A stretch of DNA of 64,000 nucleotides from Parapedobacter composti (lineage in GTDB: Bacteria > Bacteroidota > Bacteroidia > Sphingobacteriales > Sphingobacteriaceae). Numbering within the stretch: position 1 is the stretch's first letter; every line of letters begins with the position of its first letter. The notes beneath the pieces were generated by a model that saw only the letters and a list, made by a program, of their open reading frames with translations, was not told the origin of the DNA and did no database searches. This document shows positions 37,540 to 45,838 of the stretch, piece after piece. The stretch lies in the NCBI RefSeq assembly GCF_900112315.1, contig NZ_FOLL01000015.1, positions 1-64,000 of the forward strand, written 5' to 3'. The position numbers were made by a program, and so were the translations under genes.

Positions 37540-38919
37540 ATGAGTGCGATTATTACGCTGTCTTTATTAGCGATACTGCTGCTATACTTGGGACTGTTCA
37601 AAGCGAAAGCGGCATTGCTGCCAGTTTCTTTGCTGGGCCTCGTAGCAACGCTGGTTATGTACGGTACGGATTGGGCAAAGGACGCAGAGCCCCGCTACAA
37701 CGGGATGGTGCTTTTTGACCAATATGCCGTGGCATTTTCTATATTGTGTGTTGGTGTTACGGCATTGGTATTATTGCTGTCGAAAAATTATTTCGATAAA
37801 GCGAGCACGCATGTGGCGGAATATTACGCACTTATCCTGTTTTCGTTGACGGGGGCCTTGTTGGTGGTTTCTTTCCATAACCTCGCCATGCTGTTCATCG
37901 GGATGGAGATCATGTCGGTTGCTCTGTATATCCTGGCCGGTATCCGCAAGAAGGATTTTGCTTCTAACGAGGCGGCGCTTAAATACTTTCTGATGGGGGC
38001 ATTTTCTACGGGCTTTCTGCTCTTCGGTATTGCCCTGCTGTACGGCGCCACCGGTTCGTTTGATTTGGCGGCCATCAAAAGCCATGTAGTGGATAACCCG
38101 CATGGGGTATCACCCTTATTCCATGGAGGTATCCTGTTGTTGATTGTGGGTTTAGCTTTTAAAGTTGGCGCTGCGCCGTTCCATTTCTGGACGCCTGATG
38201 TATACGATGGCGCACCGATATTGATTACCACATTTATGAGTACAGTGGTGAAGACGGCCGCATTTGCGGGCTTTTTAAGGCTATTTGCGTTCTGCTTTGT
38301 GCCGTTACAGGATTTCTGGATGCCGGTATTGCTGGTCATTACCATTGTTACGCTGTTTGTCGGAAACATTACCGCTATCGTGCAGCAAAGTTTCAAGCGC
38401 ATGCTTGCCTATTCCAGCATATCCCATGCGGGTTATATGCTTTTTGCCATCGTGGCCATCGGCGCTACGTCGGCTGAGTCGATATTGGTATACGCAGGCG
38501 CTTATTCCTTGGCATCCGTGGTAGCCTTTGGTTCGCTGATTTTGGTTAAGCGGGCCACTGGAAGCGACCATTTTGAAGCGTTCAATGGCTTGGCCAAGAA
38601 AAATCCTTACTTAGCCTTGGCTATCACTGTTGCCATGTTATCTTTGGCGGGCATCCCGCTCACTGCCGGTTTTGTTGGTAAGTTCATGATGTTTTCCGGC
38701 GTGCTGGCCGATTATCAGGTGCTGCTGGTCATCTTGGCGGCCGTCAATGCGGCCATGGGGATCTTCTATTACTTCCGTGTCATTGTCGCTATGTATTTCC
38801 GGCCCCTTGATCGCGATCAAATCGCCGTGGCGGGAGAATATAGGGTCGTATTGATCGTTGCGGTACTGATTACGCTTGTATTGGGTGTTTATCCGGCGTG
38901 GGTGGCTGGGTTGTTATAG
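37540..38919 (+). CDS. nuoN: NADH:quinone oxidoreductase subunit N
   Basis: Third antiporter-like subunit, 459 residues, last gene of the nuo locus. The core AAPFHFWTPDVYDGAPILIT, the lysine of SFKRMLAYSSISHAGYML and the C-terminal GIFYYFRVIVAMYF segment are characteristic. Typical lengths are 460-490. Downstream lies a hairpin pair that reads as a terminator on the opposite strand. Confidence 0.96.
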   Translation: MSAIITLSLLAILLLYLGLFKAKAALLPVSLLGLVATLVMYGTDWAKDAEPRYNGMVLFDQYAVAFSILCVGVTALVLLLSKNYFDKASTHVAEYYALILFSLTGALLVVSFHNLAMLFIGMEIMSVALYILAGIRKKDFASNEAALKYFLMGAFSTGFLLFGIALLYGATGSFDLAAIKSHVVDNPHGVSPLFHGGILLLIVGLAFKVGAAPFHFWTPDVYDGAPILITTFMSTVVKTAAFAGFLRLFAFCFVPLQDFWMPVLLVITIVTLFVGNITAIVQQSFKRMLAYSSISHAGYMLFAIVAIGATSAESILVYAGAYSLASVVAFGSLILVKRATGSDHFEAFNGLAKKNPYLALAITVAMLSLAGIPLTAGFVGKFMMFSGVLADYQVLLVILAAVNAAMGIFYYFRVIVAMYFRPLDRDQIAVAGEYRVVLIVAVLITLVLGVYPAWVAGLL

Positions 38920-38943
38920 TAGGTTGGGAGTTCCGAAGAAAAC

Positions 38944-38973
38944 AAAAAAACCGCCCATCCGAAGACGGGCGGT
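38944..38973 (-). terminator. Intrinsic terminator with UUCG tetraloop (minus-strand transcript)
   Basis: On the minus strand ACCGCCC (38973-38967) pairs with GGGCGGT (38956-38950), the apex holds a TC-TTCG-GA mini-stem (a cUUCGg tetraloop), and seven T follow (38950-38944). It is preceded on the same strand by a second hairpin, CCCC-ATT-GGGG type. It is oriented for a transcript coming from the lipoprotein gene at 39095 or from a small RNA in the 39.0-kb gap. Confidence 0.75.
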
Positions 38974-39094
38974 CGCCCCAATGGGGTTAGGGGCTATCAA
39001 CCTAAACCTAAGCATTCAGTAGCGAAAACAATGCCAAACTTTTCTTAACGAGTCCTTATTAATCAATGCCGTACAGAAGAATGATTAGGTTGCT

Positions 39095-39862
39095 TTATGG
39101 TTTGTAGTGATAAATGCTGGTCTGCAGTACGTTGCCATCTTCATCTTTCATGACCGAAGAGGTAGGGTATCCCTCGGCATCATACTGGTATTCTTCCTTT
39201 TGCGTTACTGCTGCACCCAAACCGGGAATCTCCATGATGGTTTCGGTTATTTCATTTTCATTGGAAAATACGGAAAACAGATCAGGAATTACCAAATACT
39301 TAAATTGTGCGGCGCTGAACGGTGATTTTTTCGTCCCATGTTTCCAGGTGATTGTAAATTCTTCCCCGCCGGATGTATACGTCACCGCGGTCAGGTTATT
39401 TTCTGTATAGCGCAATTCGTAAACACTTTCATGCCCCGTTTCATCGGTAAAGAGCATTTGATTAATCTTGCCGTTTGTCACCTCGTAAGCGATTTCCGTT
39501 TCGAAGGGATCTTCTGGGGTTTCCGGATTGAACAGCGACGATATGGCACTTATTGGTACGCCGGAGCTGTTATAGCTGATTTCGAAGATTTGCTTTGTTC
39601 CTTCAGACTCGAGTTCGAACTTTACCGCGTTGCCATGGCCATCATAGGTCACTTTGCTTTGGTATTCGTCATCATCACTGTTGTAAGCAACAAGGCGGTT
39701 TTTGTTGTCGTAAGTTAGTGTATACGTTATTGACGATCCGCCTTCGGTAGTAATGAACCGTTGGAGGTATCTCGTGCTTCCTGCAGAAGAATCCGTGTTG
39801 TCCTTTTTACAGCTTGCCGTTAACGCAAGACCTACACATACTAATAAGAGTTGGTTTTTCAT
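39095..39862 (-). CDS. Lipoprotein with YD-repeat-like strands
   Basis: A 255-residue lipoprotein (signal LALTASC, Cys18, followed by KKDNTDSS). The mature chain is made of short repeated strand units of the form tYd..grl..y, e.g. YTLTYDNKNRLVAYNSDD and KVTYDGHGNAVKFELES, resembling YD/RHS-type or DUF4595 repeats common in Bacteroidetes surface lipoproteins. No enzymatic motif is seen and function is unknown. It stands alone, with a -7 box about 45 bases upstream and a terminator beyond its end. Confidence 0.72.
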   Translation of the reverse strand: MKNQLLLVCVGLALTASCKKDNTDSSAGSTRYLQRFITTEGGSSITYTLTYDNKNRLVAYNSDDDEYQSKVTYDGHGNAVKFELESEGTKQIFEISYNSSGVPISAISSLFNPETPEDPFETEIAYEVTNGKINQMLFTDETGHESVYELRYTENNLTAVTYTSGGEEFTITWKHGTKKSPFSAAQFKYLVIPDLFSVFSNENEITETIMEIPGLGAAVTQKEEYQYDAEGYPTSSVMKDEDGNVLQTSIYHYKP

Positions 39863-39906
39863 ATGGATTAAATTTGCCCAATTATTTATTTGATCTTGTA
39901 TTATGG

Positions 39907-39914
39907 CAAAAGTA
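39907..39914 (-). promoter_or_regulatory. -7 box (TACTTTTG) for the YD-repeat lipoprotein
   Basis: Exact TAnnTTTG on the minus strand, 44 bases before the ATG at 39862. A TTG on that strand (39942-39940) is 25 bases away, too long for confidence. Confidence 0.4.
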
Positions 39915-40044
39915 GGCTTCCAAGCATGTGGATTTTTTCCAAGGCTTTACCCAATGGAATATTTGCGTAGTTCTACCGAGCCTGCGGGCCAACGTCTGGT
40001 AAGGCTATAGCGGTTCCAGATCGTGGCAGGCGGATGTAACGAAG

Positions 40045-40773
40045 TCAAAACATTAGGTCCTTTATGACGGGCAAATAATGCCGCCCCACATTGATTTCAA
40101 CGGCGTTCGGAAGTGCGATAAACAATTTGCTGATATCGCGGTAAAGTTCTTGGATATAATCAATGTTGACAATGTAGGAACGATGGATGCGGATGAAATA
40201 TTCTGGATTTAGTTTGCGTTCGAGCTGGCCGATGCCATTCATGCTGAGATAGGACTCCCCGTTGATGGTGTGGATCCACGTATAATCTTTGTCAGCTTTT
40301 AAGTGGGTGATTTCATTGACCGGAATGCTGGTGAGCCGTTTCCCTTTTTCTACCAAGATGCGGGAGGGGTAGCTGGCCTTCGCGGCGCGAAGATTTTGCG
40401 TTTCGGTTTGTAAACCGGCGTGCCGTTCCCACCGCCGTAGTGCCAGCTCCATACGCTCTGCGGATATGGGTTTCAACAGATAGTCCAAGGCATGATACTC
40501 AAACGCCCTTGCGGCATAATTGGACGAATCGGAAAGTAAAACGACGGCGGGTGCGTGGGTCGCTTTGTCAAGTACATCAAACCCGCTCTCTCCGGGTAGA
40601 TCAACGGCCATGAAAACCAAATCGGGCTGTAGGGCGTTGAAGTATCGAAGCGCCTCTACCCCATTACAACACTCCCAGAACACGGCACTCCGTCCAAGGC
40701 CTTTTATCAGGCGTTGGAGTTCGGTCCGGAAATTATGATCCTTGTCGGCAATCAGTAAGGTTGGTTTTCTCAT
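40045..40773 (-). CDS. LytTR response regulator with a degenerate receiver
   Basis: A 242-residue protein: receiver-like domain (1-120) and LytTR DNA-binding domain (about 140-240, with HLKADKDYTWIHT and FIRIHRSYIVN). The receiver keeps a late Ser (VVLLSDSS) and the Lys of DYLLKPIS, but the phosphoacceptor position is alanine: the segment reads LVFMAVDLPG where the family has an Asp at residue 56. It therefore probably works without classical phosphorylation. The start is the ATG at 40773; the frame extends upstream but without family similarity. It is divergent from the Crp/Fnr gene and strongly similar in its LytTR half to the regulator at 44347. Confidence 0.9.
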   Translation of the reverse strand: MRKPTLLIADKDHNFRTELQRLIKGLGRSAVFWECCNGVEALRYFNALQPDLVFMAVDLPGESGFDVLDKATHAPAVVLLSDSSNYAARAFEYHALDYLLKPISAERMELALRRWERHAGLQTETQNLRAAKASYPSRILVEKGKRLTSIPVNEITHLKADKDYTWIHTINGESYLSMNGIGQLERKLNPEYFIRIHRSYIVNIDYIQELYRDISKLFIALPNAVEINVGRHYLPVIKDLMF

Positions 40774-40841
40774 AGTGATGTCCTTTTGAAAGGCAAAATT
40801 AACGTAGCTAATGACCGTGTTCACCCGACGTATGTCAGAAA

Positions 40842-40871
40842 TTGCACGGGTCGATTTATTTTTCTATTTTG
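40842..40871 (+). promoter_or_regulatory. Near-consensus promoter for the Crp/Fnr gene (TTG, 20 bp, TATTTTG)
   Basis: TTG at 40842-40844 and TATTTTG at 40865-40871, one base short of the full TAnnTTTG, with a 20-base spacer. It supports the ATG at 40906 as the start. Confidence 0.5.
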
Positions 40872-40905
40872 GGAGCAACTAAGCTCAAACGAGCGTGTTC
40901 GATTC

Positions 40906-41502
40906 ATGATACCGAGAAAGCTCTACGAACCTGTATGCACCTTTGCACGGCAATATGAAATATTCTTCACGCCCGCCGAATACAAGTTGATAGCCGCTCA
41001 TACACAGCATCGGGTTCTGCCGCCGCATACAGTCATCATGGAACAGGGCAAGGTGGTCAACACCTTGTATTTTTTGAATAGCGGTATCGCCCGTTTATAC
41101 CGGGTAGAGAAGGGCGTGGATCACACATTGGGTATCGTTTCTACCAATTACTTCTTGTCTACGCCGTTATACCTCCAGAGTGGTCAGTTATCCACCTGCG
41201 CGTTAGAATCGCTGACAACTGTCGATGTCTTGCTTTGGGATAAAGCAAGCGCGCTATCATTGAAGAAAGCGATACCGAAGAAGATGTACGATATGGAACT
41301 GGCCATTATGGATCGGTTGCTGAACTGGTTGCAGGATAATCAGATAGATGCCATTTGTATGACCGCAGAAGAGCGCTATAAGAAACTAATGGAAACCCAG
41401 CCGGAGGTCATCCAACAGGTGCCCTTGAAGTATGTTGCGTCGCTTTTGGCCATCCACCAAGATAGCCTTAGCCGGATACGGAAGACGTTGGGCCAGAAGT
41501 GA
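40906..41502 (+). CDS. Crp/Fnr family transcription regulator
   Basis: A 198-residue regulator with an N-terminal cyclic-nucleotide-binding-like beta-roll (about 25-115; VLPPHTVIMEQGKVVNTLYF, FLNSGIARLYR) and a C-terminal helix-turn-helix (about 165-195; VPLKYVASLLAIHQDSLSRI). The cysteines needed for an FNR-type Fe-S cluster are not arranged as such, so it is the cluster-free Bacteroidetes type whose ligand is generally unknown. I start at ATG 40906 because the upstream in-frame extension to 40786 covers the promoter and has no family similarity. It converges on the NarL regulator with a 2-base gap. Confidence 0.88.
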   Translation: MIPRKLYEPVCTFARQYEIFFTPAEYKLIAAHTQHRVLPPHTVIMEQGKVVNTLYFLNSGIARLYRVEKGVDHTLGIVSTNYFLSTPLYLQSGQLSTCALESLTTVDVLLWDKASALSLKKAIPKKMYDMELAIMDRLLNWLQDNQIDAICMTAEERYKKLMETQPEVIQQVPLKYVASLLAIHQDSLSRIRKTLGQK

Positions 41503-41504
41503 GG

Positions 41505-42134
41505 CTATATCAAACCTCGCAGATAGGCCTCCTTGACCAATCCTGCTGAGTTTTTAATGTTCAGTTTCTGGTTGAGGCTATGCCGATGGGATTCTACTGT
41601 GCGGACGCTGAGGAATAGTTTGTCGGCGATCTCTTGGTTGGAATATTCATTGGCAATCAACGTTAGGATTTCACTCTCCCGTTTGGTAAGTTTGATTGCA
41701 GCTGATGCGCGCTTGCCGGAGATAGCTTGCTGCAGGATAAGCTGTTCTATCGGGCGATCCAGAAATTGCCGGCCTTCATATACTGCGTGGATAGCGTTTA
41801 ACAGGTTTTGCTTATCGGTTCCTTTCAGCAAATAACCCTTTGCGCCGCTGCGCATCATTTTTCTTACGTAAACCACTTCGTCGTGGTTTGTGAGTGCGAT
41901 AATGGGCAAGGCCGGGTATTTTTCCAGGACGGCAGTACATAATTCGATACCGTTGCTGTCAGGCAATTCGATATCGAGCAACAAGACATCCGGCAGCTGG
42001 CGCTCCAGTTCGATCATCAGCTGTTTGCCGTTGCTGGCGGTAAATACGACAGGGCAATCCGGCTGATCACTCAGCATATGGCCCAGTCCACTGATGATCA
42101 GCGAGTGGTCATCCACAATTCCAATGGTAATCAT
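41505..42134 (-). CDS. NarL/FixJ-type response regulator
   Basis: A 209-residue two-domain regulator. The receiver domain shows the acidic pair D8-D9 (IVDDHS), the phosphoacceptor D54 (LLLDIELPDSNG), the Thr of IALTNHD and the Lys of LLKGTD. The LuxR-type helix-turn-helix (about 143-207) includes LTKRESEILTLIANEYSNQEI and VRTVESHRHSLNQKL. It follows the TPR histidine kinase gene after 80 bases on the same strand and is its likely partner. A clear AAGGAG lies 9 bases before the ATG, stronger than usual in this phylum. Confidence 0.95.
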   Translation of the reverse strand: MITIGIVDDHSLIISGLGHMLSDQPDCPVVFTASNGKQLMIELERQLPDVLLLDIELPDSNGIELCTAVLEKYPALPIIALTNHDEVVYVRKMMRSGAKGYLLKGTDKQNLLNAIHAVYEGRQFLDRPIEQLILQQAISGKRASAAIKLTKRESEILTLIANEYSNQEIADKLFLSVRTVESHRHSLNQKLNIKNSAGLVKEAYLRGLI

Positions 42135-42160
42135 ACATGTATATCTCCTTAAGTCTTAGG

Positions 42161-42168
42161 CAAATTTA
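42161..42168 (-). promoter_or_regulatory. -7 box (TAAATTTG) before the NarL regulator
   Basis: Exact TAnnTTTG on the minus strand in the 80-base gap after the kinase gene, 26 bases before the regulator ATG. It suggests the regulator may also be transcribed alone. No -33 TTG is evident. Confidence 0.35.
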
Positions 42169-42214
42169 AACTAATTATCGCGTTGCTGTATCCGTATCAC
42201 CACGTAAGATAGCG

Positions 42215-44149
42215 TTATCCGGAGAAGTGCGTTTCCAATCCCGTACTGACAAGTTGCATCACGGTAGCCGTTTCAATTTCGATGTAGATGAAGGTTCCTT
42301 TTCCGGGTGCGGAATGTACTTCGTGGCTGCCCTTGAGCAATTGTATCCTGGAGGCGAGGTTTTCCAGCCCAAGGCCGGCGCCCTTTGATGCGCCTGGCTC
42401 AAATCCCCTGCCGTTGTCTTCAATGGTGATGGAGAGCCGTGGGCCGTCGCCCACGAGCTGCACGATAGCTTCAGTGGCATCAGCATGCTTCACGATATTG
42501 GTTACCGCTTCCTGAATGGTTCGGTATAGCAAGAGTTCAGCGTCTTTGTCCAGTTTCGGGAGTTTCCCTACCACATAACACTCCAATTGCAAACCCGGAT
42601 GGTTCACGCGCCTGCAAAACTCCTGCACCGCTTGTTCAAACCCGTCGTTAAGTACCCGCTCGGGGGCCAGATTGTGGGAGAGGTTGCGGATTTCCTGTAC
42701 GGCGGTTTCGATTAGCTGCCCCACGAGTATATCGGTTTCGGTATCTCCTTTTGACTTTGCGTTAATGTGGAGTTTGGCGGCCGATAAGATGCTGGCCACG
42801 CCATCGTGCAGTTCGCGGGCGGTGCGCGCCCGCTCCTTTTCTTCGCCACGCAGCTGCGCTTCCAACAGGCGGTTTGCCTGCTCAGTAATTTCATTTTTCC
42901 GTTTCTGTTGGTTGATTAGCCGATTGAAAACCAATAGCAAAACCAATAGCACAATCAGGGAGACAGATAGAATTACCCATTTATTCTTGCGCTCCAGTTC
43001 GCCGCGCTGTTTGCTGATTTGCAAGTCACGCTCGGCAAGCGCCTTCTCTTTCTCGGAAGTTTGGTATTTCACTTCGAGCTCCTGTATGGCATTGTGTGTT
43101 TCCTGATTGCGCAGCGAATCGTTGATTTGTTCATACTGCTTCCGAAGCGCGAGCGCTTCTTTATAGTTACCCATAGCCTCCTTGATTTCCGCGCCCGAAA
43201 GGTACAGTTCAATAAGCTGAGGTTTGGCTAGTTCCCGTTCGGCCAGCATACGTGCGCGATCGAAATGCGTATTGGCTTGGCCGTACTGCTTCATGCCGTT
43301 GTACACCGAAGAAATGCCCATGAGGATATACACTTCGTTGCCGGGAGGCGCTTTAGCCAGAAGCCGCTGGGCTTTTTTAAAGGTTTCCAACGCGAGTGGA
43401 TACCGTTTTTGCATGCGATAGATATCGCCGAGGTTATTGTAAGCTTTCAGCTCCATTTCGGTGTCGCCGAGCGACTGGCCGACGGCCAGCAGTTGCAAGC
43501 CATGTTTCTCCGCATCAGCCAGCTCACCGGCCATCGCTTCGGCTACCAGTAGGTTTATCAGGCTCCATCCGATAGCCAAAGTGTCTTGCAATTGCTCAGC
43601 GATTTCGAGTGCTTTCACGGCATATTCCTTACCCTTCTTCAGATCGTTCATATCCAGCAGCAGCGAACTGAGGTTGTTGTAGTATTTCCGGCGATCCGAG
43701 AGATCCCGGGCGGTGGGGCTTTCGATTTCCGATGAAATCTCCAGTGCTTTCATCAGGGACTCGGCGGCTTGCTGCAACTTTCCGTGTGCTTGGTGTTGCA
43801 GGGATATGTTGTTGTAAGCATATCCCATGCGTTGCTTATCGCCCATACGTTCACTTACTTCCAATTGCAATTTAGCCATTGTCATCGCCTCTTCGTACCG
43901 GATTTGACTATATAGAAATACGCAATAATGGCCGGCATACATCAAGAGCCCTCGGTCGAATTTCAGCTCTTGGGCTAACCGTCCTGCCCGCCGGAAATCC
44001 TTTTCCGCGGCATCAGTCAGCCCTTGTTGTTGCTTGTCCCTTGCCGCCTCGATAAGCTGAATTACCTGGGCTGTGTCCTGTTTGACTATCTGACCACTGG
44101 CGTTGGCATGAACAAAAATAAAAAGGCACAGAAAGCGAAGCTGTTTCAT
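42215..44149 (-). CDS. TPR-containing sensor histidine kinase (HisKA_3 type)
   Basis: A 644-residue kinase. A signal peptide (to about ANASGQ, residue 20) leads into a periplasmic sensor built of tetratricopeptide repeats (about 25-350), a coiled segment, one transmembrane helix (KWVILSVSLIVLLVLLLVF, about 390-410), then the dimerisation/phosphoacceptor helix with TARELHDGVASIL (His near 447) and an HATPase domain with TIQEAVTNIVKHADA, IEDNGRGF and GLGLENLASRI. This pairs naturally with the NarL-type regulator 80 bases downstream. The start is ATG 44149; the frame extends to 44215 without a signal peptide in place. Confidence 0.93.
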   Translation of the reverse strand: MKQLRFLCLFIFVHANASGQIVKQDTAQVIQLIEAARDKQQQGLTDAAEKDFRRAGRLAQELKFDRGLLMYAGHYCVFLYSQIRYEEAMTMAKLQLEVSERMGDKQRMGYAYNNISLQHQAHGKLQQAAESLMKALEISSEIESPTARDLSDRRKYYNNLSSLLLDMNDLKKGKEYAVKALEIAEQLQDTLAIGWSLINLLVAEAMAGELADAEKHGLQLLAVGQSLGDTEMELKAYNNLGDIYRMQKRYPLALETFKKAQRLLAKAPPGNEVYILMGISSVYNGMKQYGQANTHFDRARMLAERELAKPQLIELYLSGAEIKEAMGNYKEALALRKQYEQINDSLRNQETHNAIQELEVKYQTSEKEKALAERDLQISKQRGELERKNKWVILSVSLIVLLVLLLVFNRLINQQKRKNEITEQANRLLEAQLRGEEKERARTARELHDGVASILSAAKLHINAKSKGDTETDILVGQLIETAVQEIRNLSHNLAPERVLNDGFEQAVQEFCRRVNHPGLQLECYVVGKLPKLDKDAELLLYRTIQEAVTNIVKHADATEAIVQLVGDGPRLSITIEDNGRGFEPGASKGAGLGLENLASRIQLLKGSHEVHSAPGKGTFIYIEIETATVMQLVSTGLETHFSG

Positions 44150-44287
44150 GGTTAGTCGTTGTTTTCGCAAATTATGTAGTGTAGACGAGAGAGTGGCTTC
44201 GAATGTTACAGCCATTTGTTTGTTGCGTAGTACTACGTAAAAATCCTTTCCGGTAGAACCCCGATAAACATGATACGTTAGTCGGTT

Positions 44288-44295
44288 TACTTTTG
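44288..44295 (+). promoter_or_regulatory. -7 box (TACTTTTG) before the second LytTR regulator
   Basis: Exact TAnnTTTG 51 bases before the ATG at 44347, in the divergent region with the histidine kinase. A convincing -33 TTG is not seen. Confidence 0.42.
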
Positions 44296-44346
44296 TCTTG
44301 CAGCAAGATGCGATGGCTGCTATGGATCACCAGAAAGGAGTTTAGC

Positions 44347-45063
44347 ATGAATACCATCTTAATTGCCGATCCGGAACCGGCATGCCGCCGCCAAATCCGC
44401 CAGCATATCGTCGGCCGTCCGGGGTTTCGTGTGGTTGGCGAGTGCGGCACGCCGAATGAGACCGTCCGCTGTGTCAACACTTTTGAGCCGGATGTGCTTT
44501 TTCTTGATATACAACTTGGGGGCGACAGGGCGTTTGATTTAATCAGGCAGGCCGATCACTTGCCCAAGATTATTTTCACGGGTTGCTGCGAGTCACATGC
44601 CCTCCAGGCGTTTGACCATGAGGCGTTAGACTACCTATTGAAACCTTATGGCGCGGCGCGGCTTGATGCCGCGCTGCAAAAGGTGACAGGTAAACCGGCT
44701 GTAGATGTTATGTCGGGCAATGCAGCCGCCTCCGTAGGCTATCGTAAGCACCTTTTTGTAGAAGACGGGGGGCATCTGCGCCGAATTGCGGCGAATGACA
44801 TCCGGTACCTCAAAGCCGCGGGCGATTACACGGTAGTGTATACCGATTGTGGAGAATTTCTGAGTTCTTCCGGTATCGGATGTATCGAGCGGAAAATGGA
44901 TCCTGCGTTGTTCATCCGCGTGCATCGGTCGTTTATCGTCAATATGGAACGTGTCGACTCTTGTTACCGGGATATCGGGAAGCTGTACTTGGTCATGGAA
45001 AACGGACAGGAAATCAGTGTCGGCAAGCATTACCTGAATCATATCAAGTCGCTGATCTTATAG
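44347..45063 (+). CDS. LytTR response regulator (intact receiver Asp)
   Basis: A 238-residue regulator with a receiver (1-118) and a LytTR domain (about 135-237; IRYLKAAGDYTVVYT, FIRVHRSFIVN). The phosphoacceptor is present at D54 (VLFLDIQLGG), as are Thr (IIFTGCC) and Lys (DYLLKPYG). Its C-terminal half is closely similar to that of the regulator at 40045, so the two are recent paralogues. No LytS-type kinase is next to either. Start is ATG 44347; an upstream in-frame ATG at 44293 overlaps the promoter. It converges with the lipoprotein gene at 45058, overlapping it by 6 bases. Confidence 0.92.
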   Translation: MNTILIADPEPACRRQIRQHIVGRPGFRVVGECGTPNETVRCVNTFEPDVLFLDIQLGGDRAFDLIRQADHLPKIIFTGCCESHALQAFDHEALDYLLKPYGAARLDAALQKVTGKPAVDVMSGNAAASVGYRKHLFVEDGGHLRRIAANDIRYLKAAGDYTVVYTDCGEFLSSSGIGCIERKMDPALFIRVHRSFIVNMERVDSCYRDIGKLYLVMENGQEISVGKHYLNHIKSLIL

Positions 45064-45822
45064 TGGCTCCCAATAATATTCCAACATCGCGCAGTTGTCG
45101 CATTGTTCAGCGATTTGCGGCTTGAACTGCAGATCGTACGTTTCACGGAATTCCGCGTCCGAGTTCCAAGCCCTGAATTTTACGGGCCGCCCTTCATAAG
45201 TGGCGGTAAGTTGGTATCGACCGATGGGAATATCCTTGATGTTATGTGCATCTTCCGCACGGCGGCGTATGACTTCCCCGGCGCTGCCGTCAATGAGCGG
45301 GCCTACCGGCGTAAAGACAAAGTCAATTGCCGTTTCCTCTATGTACACTCCGGGGAAGTTGTCAATGGTCACCCATCCTCCGTAAATACCCGACAGCGGT
45401 TGTGGCATGGTACCCGAAAGTTTCCATACAAAGTTGCGGACACCGGCTTCCGCGCCGAATCCAGCCGGATTCTCCGGGTGGAGGTACAATGAAAAGGTAT
45501 TGCCTTGGTAGCTGACATCATGCATAGCAAAAGCATACCAGGAACCGTTGGGTACCTTGATTTTATACCTACCCTCAGCATCGGTATAGGTCGAGAGATT
45601 CGAATTGAAAAAAATGCTGTGATCTACAAGGATATGCACGCCTTGCAGCGGATTTCCGGCCTGGTCTTTCACCGTTCCCGTCAGGTAGCCGGGCTGTGGC
45701 GTACCACGGTCATCTCCTTCAGGCCCATCGTTGGCCTTTGAGCAATTGGTAAACGTCTGGATGATAAGGCTCAATATCAGCAGGAAAAATATCCATTTGA
45801 TTTGCGTGCTCATTTGTTTCAT
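45058..45822 (-). CDS. Lipoprotein with carboxypeptidase-regulatory-like domain
   Basis: A 254-residue predicted lipoprotein (hydrophobic stretch then FTNC near residue 26). A carboxypeptidase-regulatory-like beta-sandwich starts near residue 45 (YLTGTVKDQAGNPLQGVHI) and continues to about 120. The remaining C-terminal part has no recognised domain and ends with a CDNCAML cysteine pair. It starts 16 bases after the end of the ZU5-like lipoprotein and is certainly in the same operon. The start ATG 45822 is chosen because the long upstream frame lies inside that neighbour. Confidence 0.78.
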   Translation of the reverse strand: MKQMSTQIKWIFFLLILSLIIQTFTNCSKANDGPEGDDRGTPQPGYLTGTVKDQAGNPLQGVHILVDHSIFFNSNLSTYTDAEGRYKIKVPNGSWYAFAMHDVSYQGNTFSLYLHPENPAGFGAEAGVRNFVWKLSGTMPQPLSGIYGGWVTIDNFPGVYIEETAIDFVFTPVGPLIDGSAGEVIRRRAEDAHNIKDIPIGRYQLTATYEGRPVKFRAWNSDAEFRETYDLQFKPQIAEQCDNCAMLEYYWEPL

Positions 45823-45838
45823 GTTGGTTATCTTTTTT

